NCBI RefSeq assembly: GCF_002743375.1
Contig: NZ_PDZC01000005.1
Span: forward strand, 1 to 64,000
Direction: 5' to 3'
Source: Sporosarcina sp. P34
Lineage (GTDB): Bacteria > Bacillota > Bacilli > Bacillales_A > Planococcaceae
Length of the DNA stretch: 64,000 nt
Below are positions 45,542-54,084 of this stretch, piece after piece; positions within the stretch are counted from its first letter, which is position 1; the number at the start of each line of letters is the position of its first letter. A model generated the notes under the pieces. That model was not told the origin of the DNA. It searched no databases and saw only the letters and a list, made by a program, of their open reading frames with translations. The translations under genes and the position numbers were made by a program.

Positions 45542-46456
45542 ATGCTTGAAATAACACATTTACGCCACATAAGTTTAATAACACCTAACCTGGAAGAACA
45601 AATCGAATTTTATAGGGATGTATGGGGATTGGATGTTGTCTCACAAGATGACAATCATGTCTATTTCCGCGGTTCAAGTCCTGAACATCATATCCTTCAT
45701 CTGCAACGAGGAGAAAGAAGAGGTCTCCATCACATTGCATTTGGAATGGTGGACAAAATAGCAGTAGACAAAGCGGCGGTCTTTCTGAAAGAGAAAGGCG
45801 TGAAGATCATCCAACAGCCGGGCTATCTAGATGAAGTGGGGGGCGGTTATGGCCTTCGTTTCGTAGACTATGAAAACCGTTGCTATGAACTTTCAACATG
45901 GGTAGACATCCATACAGAACCATGGCAAAGAAAAGTCGATTCGAACCCGCTTTACTTGAACCATATCGTCTTAAACACAACTGATATCCAACGGTCAACG
46001 GATTTCTTCACTGAAGTGCTCGGCTTTATGGTTTCAGATTGGAGTGAGGATCAGATGGTGTTCCTGCGGTGCGATAAAAATCATCATGAAATTTCGTTTA
46101 ACCGGGCTGAACATGCATCGCTCAACCATATCGCCTATGAAGTGGAAGGTGTGGATGAAGTGATGCGTGGAATCGGCAATGTCCGGAAGAAAGGATACAA
46201 AGAGATTTGGGGACCGGGAAGACACGGACCAGGCAATAACATCTTCTGTTATTTCCAAGATCCAGGCGGGTTTGTCATGGAGTACACATGCTATGTAGAT
46301 GTGATTGAAGATAAAAAAACATGGCGCGCGCAAGTTTGGAAGCGAGTACCGCATTTATCGGATAGATGGGGAATTGCAGGACCGCCTTCGCCAGAAACTA
46401 GAGTGAAGATGGCGGGAGAGCCGGATCCCGGTTGGGCTTTAGTAAATACGAAGTGA
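45542..46456 (+). CDS. extradiol ring-cleavage dioxygenase (VOC / catechol 2,3-dioxygenase type)
   Basis: The product is 304 residues from the ATG at 45542 (GGAGAGG upstream). Two VOC domains; the catalytic C-terminal one has Fe ligands His141 (LYLNHIVLNT), His196 (SLNHIAYEVE) and Glu247 (FQDPGGFVMEYTCY), plus the catalytic His228 in GRHGPGNNIF. This is the type I extradiol dioxygenase pattern (BphC, catechol 2,3-dioxygenase). It opens a catechol-like ring next to the diol. First gene of the large operon. Confidence 0.9.
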   Translation: MLEITHLRHISLITPNLEEQIEFYRDVWGLDVVSQDDNHVYFRGSSPEHHILHLQRGERRGLHHIAFGMVDKIAVDKAAVFLKEKGVKIIQQPGYLDEVGGGYGLRFVDYENRCYELSTWVDIHTEPWQRKVDSNPLYLNHIVLNTTDIQRSTDFFTEVLGFMVSDWSEDQMVFLRCDKNHHEISFNRAEHASLNHIAYEVEGVDEVMRGIGNVRKKGYKEIWGPGRHGPGNNIFCYFQDPGGFVMEYTCYVDVIEDKKTWRAQVWKRVPHLSDRWGIAGPPSPETRVKMAGEPDPGWALVNTK

Positions 46457-46481
46457 TGGAAAAAAGGGGTGGCTGAGTAGT

Positions 46482-47273
46482 ATGGATTTAAATTTAAAAG
46501 ACAAAGTTGTTGTCGTCATGGGCGGCACGGCGGGTATCGGTTTTGAAACAACGAAGATGCTACTGGAAGAGGGGGCGAAAGTCGCTATTTGCGGACGGAG
46601 CCAAGATCGCTTAAACCAAGCAGTCGAAAAGTTGACAAACGATTCAAATCGGGAAAATCTATTCGGCCTAACATGTGATGTTTCCAAGCGTGAAGACGTA
46701 GAAGCATTCATTAATGCGACGGGCGAACATTTCAAACGAATTGACGTACTTGTCAATAATGCAGGGCGGAGTATTATGTCACACTTCTTCGACATTACGG
46801 ATGAACAATGGCAAGAACAAATCAATCTGAAATATTTTGCAGTCATTTACGCGGTCCAAGCAGTTGTTCCATTCATGAAAGCACAAGGGGAAGGTCGAAT
46901 TATCAATATGAATGCGACACTTTCCAAAGAGCCGGAACCACACATGGTTGCAACTGCCGCAACGAGAGCGGGATTGTTGAATATGACGAAAAGTTTGTCG
47001 CATGAGTTGGCGAGAGATAATATACTCATCAATACAATTAGCCTTGGGTTGATCAAAACGGACCAATGGGAACGCCGAAGATTGGAACGAGCACCAGATG
47101 TGGATCCGGAAGTGTATTATAAAGAGTTGGCGGAAAATAGAAAAATCCCACTGGCTCGGGTCGGTTTACCTGAAGAAGTCGGAAATGTCATTTTATTTTT
47201 AGCGTCGGAACGTGCCAGCTATGTCACAGGTGCAAATATAGAAGTATCGGGTGGGTTAAGTAAAGTTTTATAG
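46482..47273 (+). CDS. SDR-family protein with degenerate catalytic residues
   Basis: This 263-residue Rossmann protein has a cofactor loop MGGTAGIGFET, the LVNNAG motif and a normal fold through NTISLGLIKT and YVTGANIEVSGGL. The usual Ser and Tyr-x3-Lys are missing: the alignment puts Thr at 158 and Arg at 162 in VATAATRAGLLNMTK, and the Ser position is Ala or Thr. It may bind NAD(P) without normal dehydrogenase chemistry, or use another mechanism such as isomerisation or decarboxylation. 25 bp after the VOC gene in the same operon. Confidence 0.85.
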   Translation: MDLNLKDKVVVVMGGTAGIGFETTKMLLEEGAKVAICGRSQDRLNQAVEKLTNDSNRENLFGLTCDVSKREDVEAFINATGEHFKRIDVLVNNAGRSIMSHFFDITDEQWQEQINLKYFAVIYAVQAVVPFMKAQGEGRIINMNATLSKEPEPHMVATAATRAGLLNMTKSLSHELARDNILINTISLGLIKTDQWERRRLERAPDVDPEVYYKELAENRKIPLARVGLPEEVGNVILFLASERASYVTGANIEVSGGLSKVL

Positions 47274-47290
47274 GACAAGGGGGACTTGGA

Positions 47291-48982
47291 GTGGAAAGTA
47301 CACAAAAGCAGTTTACGGTAGCGGATGCAATAGTAAAGGAATTAGTCAATGCGGGTGTTGAAACCGCTTACGGGATTGTGAGTATTCATAATATGCCGAT
47401 TTACGACGCGATTTTACGTGAAGGAAGTATTGAATTAGTTTGTGCACGTGGAGAGAGTGGCGCAGTGAATATGGCTGACGGACATGCAAGATCGACTGGC
47501 AAGCTAGGCGTGGCAATTACAAGTACAGGCACAGGCGCAGGAAATGCAGCAGGTGCTTTGGTGGAAGCCTGGAGTGCCGGTGTCCCCCTATTACATATAA
47601 CCGGTGAAGTTTCTTCTGAACAGATTGGGACAGGTAGAGGTTATATCCACGAATGTAAAAATCAGCTTCAAATGATGGAGGGAGCTTGTAAAAAAGCTTA
47701 CCAACTAAAGGTTCCGGAGCAGGCAACTGGGTTTATCCGAAAAGCGATCAAGGAAGCATTTCAAGTACCATCAGGTCCAATAAGTGTTGAAATACCAATT
47801 GATTATCAATCAGCCATTATTCCAGATACTCCGATTTACGATGAATTGGTAAATAGTTCTTCAATACAAGAAAAATTCATTGTACCTGAAGCGGTTGTGC
47901 AGGCGATGAAAGAAGCGAAGCGACCAGTATTATGGGTCGGAAACGGAGCGATTTTGTCAGGTGCTTCCGAACAAATCAGACAGTTGGCGGAAATGACGGG
48001 CGCGCCTGTCATTACGAGCCAATCAGCTAAAGGAATCATTCCGGAAGATCATCCGCAATGTATTGGACATTTTGGGGCTTCTCCAGAAACAAAGCAATTT
48101 TTGGCGGATGCTGATGTACTCATTAGTATTGGTGTACGTTTCCGGAGTAATGAAACTGCCGGCTGGTCAGTTGAAGTACCGGAAAACCATATTACAATTG
48201 ATGCTGATTATTTGGCGGTCAGCCGAAATTATGAAGCGAAGTATGGGTTAGTCGGAGATATTAAAACGGTCGTAGAGAGTCTTGCCACTCAACTAGAAGC
48301 AAGCGGTTACACAATGCCGAGCGGTGAATATAGTGAAAATGTGCAAGAATTGCGTGAAACGCTCAGAGCCAAGTTACGCAAAACATTAGGACCTTATGAA
48401 AACATTTTGGACAGTATGAGAAACAGACTGGACGAAGAAACAATTTTTGTAAGGGACGTTACCGTTCCAGCGAATGTTTGGGGAAGCCGACTGTTCGAGA
48501 TTTATAAACCACGCCATTCGATTCATGCCTCGGGAGGCGGAATTGGCCAAGCCTTACCGACAGGAATCGGCGCACAAAAAGCAAACCCTGATAAACGGGT
48601 TGTCGTATTAGCAGGTGATGGCGGCTTCATGGTCAATATTGGTGAACTTGCAACAGCAGTCCAAGAGAACCTTTCGATGATCATACTTGTGTTTGACGAT
48701 AGCGGTTACGGTGTACTTCGAAATATTCAAGACGCAGCATATGGCCGACAAGTCGGTGTCGATTTGGTCAGTCCGGATTTTGTACAGCTGGCACATTCGA
48801 TGGGGATAGGGTCAACGAGAGTAGGTTCTGCCGATGCATTTGACCAAGCATTGGAGAATGCTACAGGGTCAGATAAGATGACTTTGATTGTCGTCGATAT
48901 GGAAGCAGTAGGACCGATGGCTAAACCATTCGGGGGGCCCCCGGGTGTCGCTTCGTCATTTCAACCGAAAAGAATAAAATAA
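47291..48982 (+). CDS. ThDP-dependent enzyme (acetolactate synthase / benzoylformate decarboxylase superfamily)
   Basis: The product is 563 residues from a GTG start with AAGGGGG upstream. It has three domains as in the family: the PYR domain with the catalytic Glu55 (CARGESGAVNMADGHAR), a middle domain (EEAKRPVLWVGNGA-type) and the PP domain with GDGG at about 442 followed by LATAVQENLSMIILVFDD. Family members decarboxylate 2-oxoacids, ligate aldehydes or form acetolactate-type products. Next to an aldehyde dehydrogenase gene, decarboxylation of a 2-oxoacid ring-cleavage product to an aldehyde is plausible. Substrate unknown. Confidence 0.88.
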   Translation: MESTQKQFTVADAIVKELVNAGVETAYGIVSIHNMPIYDAILREGSIELVCARGESGAVNMADGHARSTGKLGVAITSTGTGAGNAAGALVEAWSAGVPLLHITGEVSSEQIGTGRGYIHECKNQLQMMEGACKKAYQLKVPEQATGFIRKAIKEAFQVPSGPISVEIPIDYQSAIIPDTPIYDELVNSSSIQEKFIVPEAVVQAMKEAKRPVLWVGNGAILSGASEQIRQLAEMTGAPVITSQSAKGIIPEDHPQCIGHFGASPETKQFLADADVLISIGVRFRSNETAGWSVEVPENHITIDADYLAVSRNYEAKYGLVGDIKTVVESLATQLEASGYTMPSGEYSENVQELRETLRAKLRKTLGPYENILDSMRNRLDEETIFVRDVTVPANVWGSRLFEIYKPRHSIHASGGGIGQALPTGIGAQKANPDKRVVVLAGDGGFMVNIGELATAVQENLSMIILVFDDSGYGVLRNIQDAAYGRQVGVDLVSPDFVQLAHSMGIGSTRVGSADAFDQALENATGSDKMTLIVVDMEAVGPMAKPFGGPPGVASSFQPKRIK

Positions 48983-49011
48983 GATCGTTCAATGGAAATG
49001 AGGGAGACAAA

Positions 49012-50469
49012 TTGGTCTATAAAACGGAAGCAACTTTGCAAATTTCAGGAAAGATATTAGTGAACGGTGAATGGAAAACGTTAAATAGGCACAAAGACGT
49101 CATCAATCCTGCCGTCACAAGTGAAGTCGTCGGTTTTATCGGGCTGGCATCCGAAGAAGATGTAGACCGGGCGATTACGGCAGCTGCAGATGCGTATCCA
49201 ACATGGTCGCAAACATCATTGGATGAACGAATTGAGCGTGTTCACCAAGTATGGGAGCGTGTGAAAGACCGTGTCGATGAATATACGACTTTATTTGTCA
49301 GAGAAAATGGTAAAACTCTGCAAGAAGGCAAGTTAGATATTCAAAGATGTGTACAGATTTTAAATGAGTTGCCGGAAAACCTGAAAAACTGGTATGAGCC
49401 AAGAGATTTGTCCGGACAGGCCCAACAGGTCGAAATTCGGAGACGTCCAAGAGGTGTGACGGCAATCATCACCCCATGGAATTCCCCGATGATCTTAACG
49501 TTCAAGCGGGTCATACCGGCTATTTTGACAGGAAACACAGTCGTTTTCAAACCTGCGACAGATTGTCCATTGACAATTATGGTCTTCATGAAAGAGCTTG
49601 CTGACTGTCTACCGCCAGGGGTATTGAACGTTGTGACAGGTTCGGGTGGTCTTATTGGAGATCGAATCGCGAAGGACGAACGGGTCCGGACAATTGCGTT
49701 TGTAGGTGGCACAAATACAGGAAAAGTATTGATGGAAAAGTCTTCGTCTACTTTGAAGAAATTGAATATGGAACTGGGCGGTAATGATCCTGCCATTATA
49801 TTGGCCGATGCCGATTTGAACAAGGAAACAATCCTGAAGTTAAGAAATGGAGTTTTGAAAGGTGCTGGGCAAGTATGTTCTGCCATTAAGCGCATTTATG
49901 TCCACGAAACTCGATACGAAGAGTTGTTGGATAAACTAAGCGAAGAATTTAACAAAACAATTGTCGGAAACGGGATCCAACCGGATGTCAAAATGGGCCC
50001 ATTGAATAATGAATCACAATTTCGTTTCGTGAAAGATTTGATTGACCGTGCAGAAAAAGAAGGTGCCAAAGTGCATTATTTTGGTAGAAAACTAAACGAG
50101 GATACATGGGAAGACGGATATTTCATGCTTCCGGCCATCGTTACAAATGTGCATCAGGAGAGTGAGATCATGAGAGCGGAGCAATTTGGTCCTGTCATTC
50201 CGGTGATGTCGTTCAATGATACCGAGCAAGTAATCAAATATGCGAATGATTCGGAATATGGATTAAGGGCATCCATTTGGACAACTGACATCGAAGCAGC
50301 AAAACGGTTGGCTGATCGTATCGAAGCTGGCGCCATATTCTTTAACAATCATACGATTTTCAAAGATTTACGCCTCGATTTTCCAGGAATCAAAGAAAGT
50401 GGTCTATCGAGCGTGACAGAATTTGGCGGCTTTGAACATTTCACTGATTCATATGGATTTGCCGAATAA
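49012..50469 (+). CDS. NAD(P)+-dependent aldehyde dehydrogenase
   Basis: The product is 485 residues from a TTG start (AGGGAG 6 bp upstream; the nearby ATGs are out of frame). ALDH superfamily motifs: ITPWNSPMILTFKRVIPAI, GNTVVFKPA, the general base Glu254 in NMELGGNDPAII and the nucleophile Cys289 in GAGQVCSAIKR. It oxidises an aldehyde to an acid in the cytosol. It probably acts on the product of the ThDP enzyme encoded just upstream. Confidence 0.93.
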   Translation: MVYKTEATLQISGKILVNGEWKTLNRHKDVINPAVTSEVVGFIGLASEEDVDRAITAAADAYPTWSQTSLDERIERVHQVWERVKDRVDEYTTLFVRENGKTLQEGKLDIQRCVQILNELPENLKNWYEPRDLSGQAQQVEIRRRPRGVTAIITPWNSPMILTFKRVIPAILTGNTVVFKPATDCPLTIMVFMKELADCLPPGVLNVVTGSGGLIGDRIAKDERVRTIAFVGGTNTGKVLMEKSSSTLKKLNMELGGNDPAIILADADLNKETILKLRNGVLKGAGQVCSAIKRIYVHETRYEELLDKLSEEFNKTIVGNGIQPDVKMGPLNNESQFRFVKDLIDRAEKEGAKVHYFGRKLNEDTWEDGYFMLPAIVTNVHQESEIMRAEQFGPVIPVMSFNDTEQVIKYANDSEYGLRASIWTTDIEAAKRLADRIEAGAIFFNNHTIFKDLRLDFPGIKESGLSSVTEFGGFEHFTDSYGFAE

Positions 50470-50481
50470 GGAGTTGTCTGA

Positions 50482-51258
50482 ATGAACATAGGTATTATCG
50501 GAGCCGGTTCCATTGCGACATTCATCATAAAAGAAATACAGCAAATGCAGTTGGACGGATTGAAAGTGAAGAGCTTATTTGTCCGCAACTTAAAAAAATA
50601 TGAACAGCTAGCTGCTGATTATGGAGTCCAGTTGTTCAATGATATCGATCAATTCCTCGAATCCGATATAGACATCGTAGTGGAAGCAGCCAACGTAGCA
50701 ACGGCTCATCAGCACGTTCCAAAGGTGCTTGAGAAAAAAGAAGTGATCATCATTAGTATCGGAGCACTAGCTGATGAGGCATTTTTAGAAGAAGTTAAAT
50801 TTTTGGGAAAAAAACACAAACATTCAATTTATTTACCATCCGGTGCAATAGGAGGAATAGACGCAATCCAAAATGCAAATGGATTAGGAGAATTGAAAAG
50901 GGTTTCATTAACAACGAGGAAACCGGCGCATTCATTTGGAGAGGACATCGTAGGGGAAAAAGTGATTTTCCAAGGATCAGCTGCAGAAGCGATTGAAAAA
51001 TTCCCTAAAAATATCAATGTTTCGATTGTATTATCACTCGCTGGGATCGGAGTGGAAAATACGAAAGTTGAAATTATTGCCGATTCGACAGTGACGAAAA
51101 ATCATCATCAAATTCAAGCGGAAGGTACTTTTGGGTCTATGACGTTTCAAATTGAAAACGAGCCGATGCGTACGAACCCTAACACGAGTATGTTAGCCGC
51201 TTTAAGTGTGCTAGGTACATTGAAAAAGTTGCAATCTACTATAAAGATCGGCTTATAA
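50482..51258 (+). CDS. L-aspartate-dehydrogenase-like protein (NadX family)
   Basis: This 258-residue protein has an N-terminal Rossmann motif IGIIGAGSIATFII and the DUF108/aspartate dehydrogenase C-terminal domain (YLPSGAIGGIDAIQNA; LTTRKPAHSFGED; NINVSIVLSLAGIGVE; NPNTSMLAALSVLGTL). NadX-type enzymes interconvert aspartate and iminoaspartate or oxaloacetate with NAD(P). In a catabolic operon it more likely reduces or oxidises an imino or amino acid, which would fit a nitrogen-bearing substrate. It lies between the ALDH and Rieske genes, in close spacing. Confidence 0.85.
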   Translation: MNIGIIGAGSIATFIIKEIQQMQLDGLKVKSLFVRNLKKYEQLAADYGVQLFNDIDQFLESDIDIVVEAANVATAHQHVPKVLEKKEVIIISIGALADEAFLEEVKFLGKKHKHSIYLPSGAIGGIDAIQNANGLGELKRVSLTTRKPAHSFGEDIVGEKVIFQGSAAEAIEKFPKNINVSIVLSLAGIGVENTKVEIIADSTVTKNHHQIQAEGTFGSMTFQIENEPMRTNPNTSMLAALSVLGTLKKLQSTIKIGL

Positions 51259-51277
51259 AAATAAGGAGGTCGTTTGT

Positions 51278-52600
51278 ATGACTACTACGAGCACTAAACA
51301 AGTTCCGCGGCTAGACGAAATGACAAGAAGTGAATTGATTCAATACTTAAAAGATACAGTTAAGCCAGAAGAAGGCTTGATTCCATCTTATATTTTCTCA
51401 CACCCAAAAGTTTATGAGCTTGAGATGGAGAAAATTTTCTTAAAGGACTGGCTATTTGTCGCCCATAAGTCGGAAATACCGAACATAGGAGATTTTGTGA
51501 CACGGGAAATGGGCGGACAGAGCGTCATCGTCACACATGGTGCAGATGGTGAAATTCATGTGTTGCTAAATGTTTGTACACATCGCGGTATGAAACTTTG
51601 CCGGATGGATAACGGAAATCAAAAAAACTTTACGTGTCCTTACCATGGGTTCAACTTTAAAAACACTGGTGACTTGATCGGGATTCCGTTCCAGAAAGTC
51701 GTTTACGGTGAAACGATGGATAAAAGTAAAATGGGCTTGAAGGAAATTCGTCATGATGTCTATGCAGACTTGATTTTTGCAACGCTTAATTCCGAAGCTG
51801 TTTCCCTCGAAGATTTTTTAGGAGATATTAAATGGTATCTCGACCTGGCATTTAACCGTGCAGAAATGGAGGTTGTAGGTCTTCCACAAAAATGGAATGT
51901 AGATGGAACTTGGAAACTGGGATCAGACAATACAATTTCTGACTCTTACCATACATTGGTTTCTCACGGATCGATTGCAAAATTAGGCCTTGTTCCGACA
52001 GGGGACTATTCAAAATATGGTTACCAGATTTATACGGGGAACGGGCATGGATTGAATTTAGGCATGCCGAACCCTGACGGTTTTGCCTTTCCTGAAAGCT
52101 TAATTGATGAATATAAAGAACGACTCAATGAAGATCAATACGACATTTTGAAGCAGATGAAGAATATGATTGTTTGTGTCTCTCCGAATATTATGATTCT
52201 CATTTCTTCGATGGATTTAAAAGGCCAGAAAATCTCTCATACATCCCTTCGTATCTGGAAGCCGACGGGACCAGACTCCATGGAGATATCATCATGGATG
52301 CTTGTTGAAAAAAATGCAACAGAAGAATGGAAGAGATTATCAGAACAAGCTTTTACACTAACGTTCGGAGCTTCTGGAATTTTCGAACAAGACGATACAG
52401 AAAATTTTACAGATATCACACAAAACAGTAAAAGTCCATATCATTTACAGGAGAACATTGTCTTTAACTACACGATGGGTATGCATCAAAAGCCAGTAGA
52501 AGACTTCGTTGGACCTGGTATTGTTTATAAAGATAAATTTAATGAAGCGAACTCCAGAGCATTTTTCAGAAACTGGCTTGATCAAATAACGGCTGAATAA
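51278..52600 (+). CDS. Rieske aromatic-ring-hydroxylating dioxygenase, alpha subunit
   Basis: The 440-residue catalytic subunit is preceded by an AAGGAGG site. The Rieske [2Fe-2S] motif is C100-T-H102 and C120-P-Y-H123 (CTHRGMKLCR, FTCPYHGFNF). The mononuclear iron site has His225 and His230 (SDSYHTLVSHGS), with Asp222 as the bridging residue and the Asp ligand in GIFEQDDTENF (near 372). It adds O2 to an aromatic ring to form a cis-dihydrodiol. It needs external electrons, here probably from the ferredoxin and FNR encoded upstream. Confidence 0.94.
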   Translation: MTTTSTKQVPRLDEMTRSELIQYLKDTVKPEEGLIPSYIFSHPKVYELEMEKIFLKDWLFVAHKSEIPNIGDFVTREMGGQSVIVTHGADGEIHVLLNVCTHRGMKLCRMDNGNQKNFTCPYHGFNFKNTGDLIGIPFQKVVYGETMDKSKMGLKEIRHDVYADLIFATLNSEAVSLEDFLGDIKWYLDLAFNRAEMEVVGLPQKWNVDGTWKLGSDNTISDSYHTLVSHGSIAKLGLVPTGDYSKYGYQIYTGNGHGLNLGMPNPDGFAFPESLIDEYKERLNEDQYDILKQMKNMIVCVSPNIMILISSMDLKGQKISHTSLRIWKPTGPDSMEISSWMLVEKNATEEWKRLSEQAFTLTFGASGIFEQDDTENFTDITQNSKSPYHLQENIVFNYTMGMHQKPVEDFVGPGIVYKDKFNEANSRAFFRNWLDQITAE

Positions 52601-52612
52601 GAGGTGAATGGG

Positions 52613-53116
52613 ATGCATGAGAATATTATATTGCAACATGAAATTGAGCAATGGCTTTATAAAGAATCAGAGCTTTTGGATCAATTGAATTTTGATGGTT
52701 GGTATGAACTGTTGTCTGAGGAAATCAGTTATACAATGCCTTTAAGAATCAATCAAATGGAAAAGTCAAAACCTGATTACTCAGAAGCTACCTTACTATT
52801 CGACGATGATTCGACAACTTTGAAACTTCGAATCGATCGTATGAAAACAGATATGGCGTGGGCTGAATTGCCACCATCACGTACAAGAAGGAATGTTTCG
52901 AATGTGAAGATCAAAGAAGTGTCGGAAAATGAAGTGGCTGTCCATAGTAATTTGCTGTTGTATAGAAGTAGAAGTACAGATACGACTGCTGACTTAATCT
53001 CGGGAGAGCGTAAAGACGTACTCCGCAAAGAAAATGGTGATTGGAAGTTAGTATCACGCTGGTTCTTAGCAGATCAGACGTCTTTAGGAACAAGAAACTT
53101 GGCGATTTTTGTTTAA
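52613..53116 (+). CDS. Rieske dioxygenase, beta subunit
   Basis: The product is 167 residues from the ATG at 52613 (AGAGGTG 6 bp upstream, 12 bp after the alpha gene). It is a SnoaL/NTF2-like small subunit with the usual wording: EIEQWLYKESELLDQLNFDGWYELLSEEISYTMP, MAWAELPPSRTRRNVSNVKI, and ending WKLVSRWFLADQTSLGTRNLAIFV. It is structural in the alpha3beta3 dioxygenase and can affect specificity. Confidence 0.92.
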   Translation: MHENIILQHEIEQWLYKESELLDQLNFDGWYELLSEEISYTMPLRINQMEKSKPDYSEATLLFDDDSTTLKLRIDRMKTDMAWAELPPSRTRRNVSNVKIKEVSENEVAVHSNLLLYRSRSTDTTADLISGERKDVLRKENGDWKLVSRWFLADQTSLGTRNLAIFV

Positions 53117-53130
53117 TAGTCATTCAATAT

Positions 53131-53160
53131 GTAGCTACCCGTTAAAATTAGGGTAGCTAC
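53131..53160 (+). other. perfect hairpin inside the large operon
   Basis: GTAGCTACCC and GGGTAGCTAC form a perfect 10-bp stem with a 10-nt loop just after the Rieske beta gene. No T-run follows. It could be a processing or stability element that sets different levels for genes on each side, or a weak terminator. Confidence 0.6.
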
Positions 53161-53207
53161 AGTTGTTATAAAAAGGATTAACTTTATAGTGGGGAAGTGT
53201 AAAAGTG

Positions 53208-54005
53208 ATGGAATCATTGGATGGAAAAGTTGCAATTGTGACAGGTGGAACGAACGGCATTGGGGAAGCAGTCGCAAGAGAGTATATACATCAAGGTGCT
53301 AAAGTTTGTATTTTGGGAAGGTCAGAAGAGAAGCTGAATGCGTTACAAGAAGAATTTAAAGACAATATTTTAACAGTGAAAGGCGACGTAACAAAATATT
53401 CAAGCCATCAAGAAGTTGTCCGAAAAACGGTGGAGAAGTTTGGAAAACTGGATATATTAGTTTCCAATGCAGGCGTATTCGATGGCTTTGTCACATTGGA
53501 GCGACTGCCAGAAGAGCATCTGGACGAAGCGTTTTCAACTATTTTCGATATAAATGTAAAAGGGGGCTTATTGGCGGCAAAAGCTGCTGCTGAAGAGCTG
53601 AAGAAAACGAAAGGGAATATCATCTTCACTGTTTCCAATTCCGGGTTTTATCCGAATGGCGGAGGCCCTATTTACACGGCAAGTAAGCATGCGATTGTAG
53701 GGCTTATCCGAGAGTTGGCTTATGAGTTGGCTCCTGAGATTAGAGTAAATGGCGTGTCACCTGGTGGAACGGTCACGGAAATCACTGCGATCCCATGCCT
53801 GCAAGATAGCGTAAAACAGATAGATAAGGAAACGAGAAAGAAAAATATTGCAAGTAGAAATCCACTGCAAATTGCACAGGAAGCAAGTGATCACAACGGC
53901 GCCTATGTCCTATTGGCATCTGATAACGCTAAGGCGATAACAGGAACCATCATAGAGAGTGACGGAGGGCTTGGTGTGAGAGGGATGCCAGGAAGCACTT
54001 TTTGA
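53208..54005 (+). CDS. cis-dihydrodiol dehydrogenase (BphB-like SDR)
   Basis: The product is 265 residues from the ATG at 53208. TGGTNGIGEAV cofactor loop, SNAGVFDGFVTLERLPEEHLDE, and the catalytic Ser143, Tyr156 and Lys160 (TVSNSGFYPNGGGPIYTASK). The wording FYPNGGGPxYTAxKHAIVGL and the spacing match biphenyl/toluene cis-dihydrodiol dehydrogenases closely. It oxidises the dihydrodiol made by the Rieske enzyme to the catechol, the substrate of the extradiol dioxygenase. This gene ties the upper pathway together. Confidence 0.9.
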   Translation: MESLDGKVAIVTGGTNGIGEAVAREYIHQGAKVCILGRSEEKLNALQEEFKDNILTVKGDVTKYSSHQEVVRKTVEKFGKLDILVSNAGVFDGFVTLERLPEEHLDEAFSTIFDINVKGGLLAAKAAAEELKKTKGNIIFTVSNSGFYPNGGGPIYTASKHAIVGLIRELAYELAPEIRVNGVSPGGTVTEITAIPCLQDSVKQIDKETRKKNIASRNPLQIAQEASDHNGAYVLLASDNAKAITGTIIESDGGLGVRGMPGSTF

Positions 54006-54084
54006 AAAAAGGAATCGTTTACCATCACCTGTACTTGTAATGGCAGTTTGTAATCTTGCATTTTTAAATTGAGGAGGGCGACAT

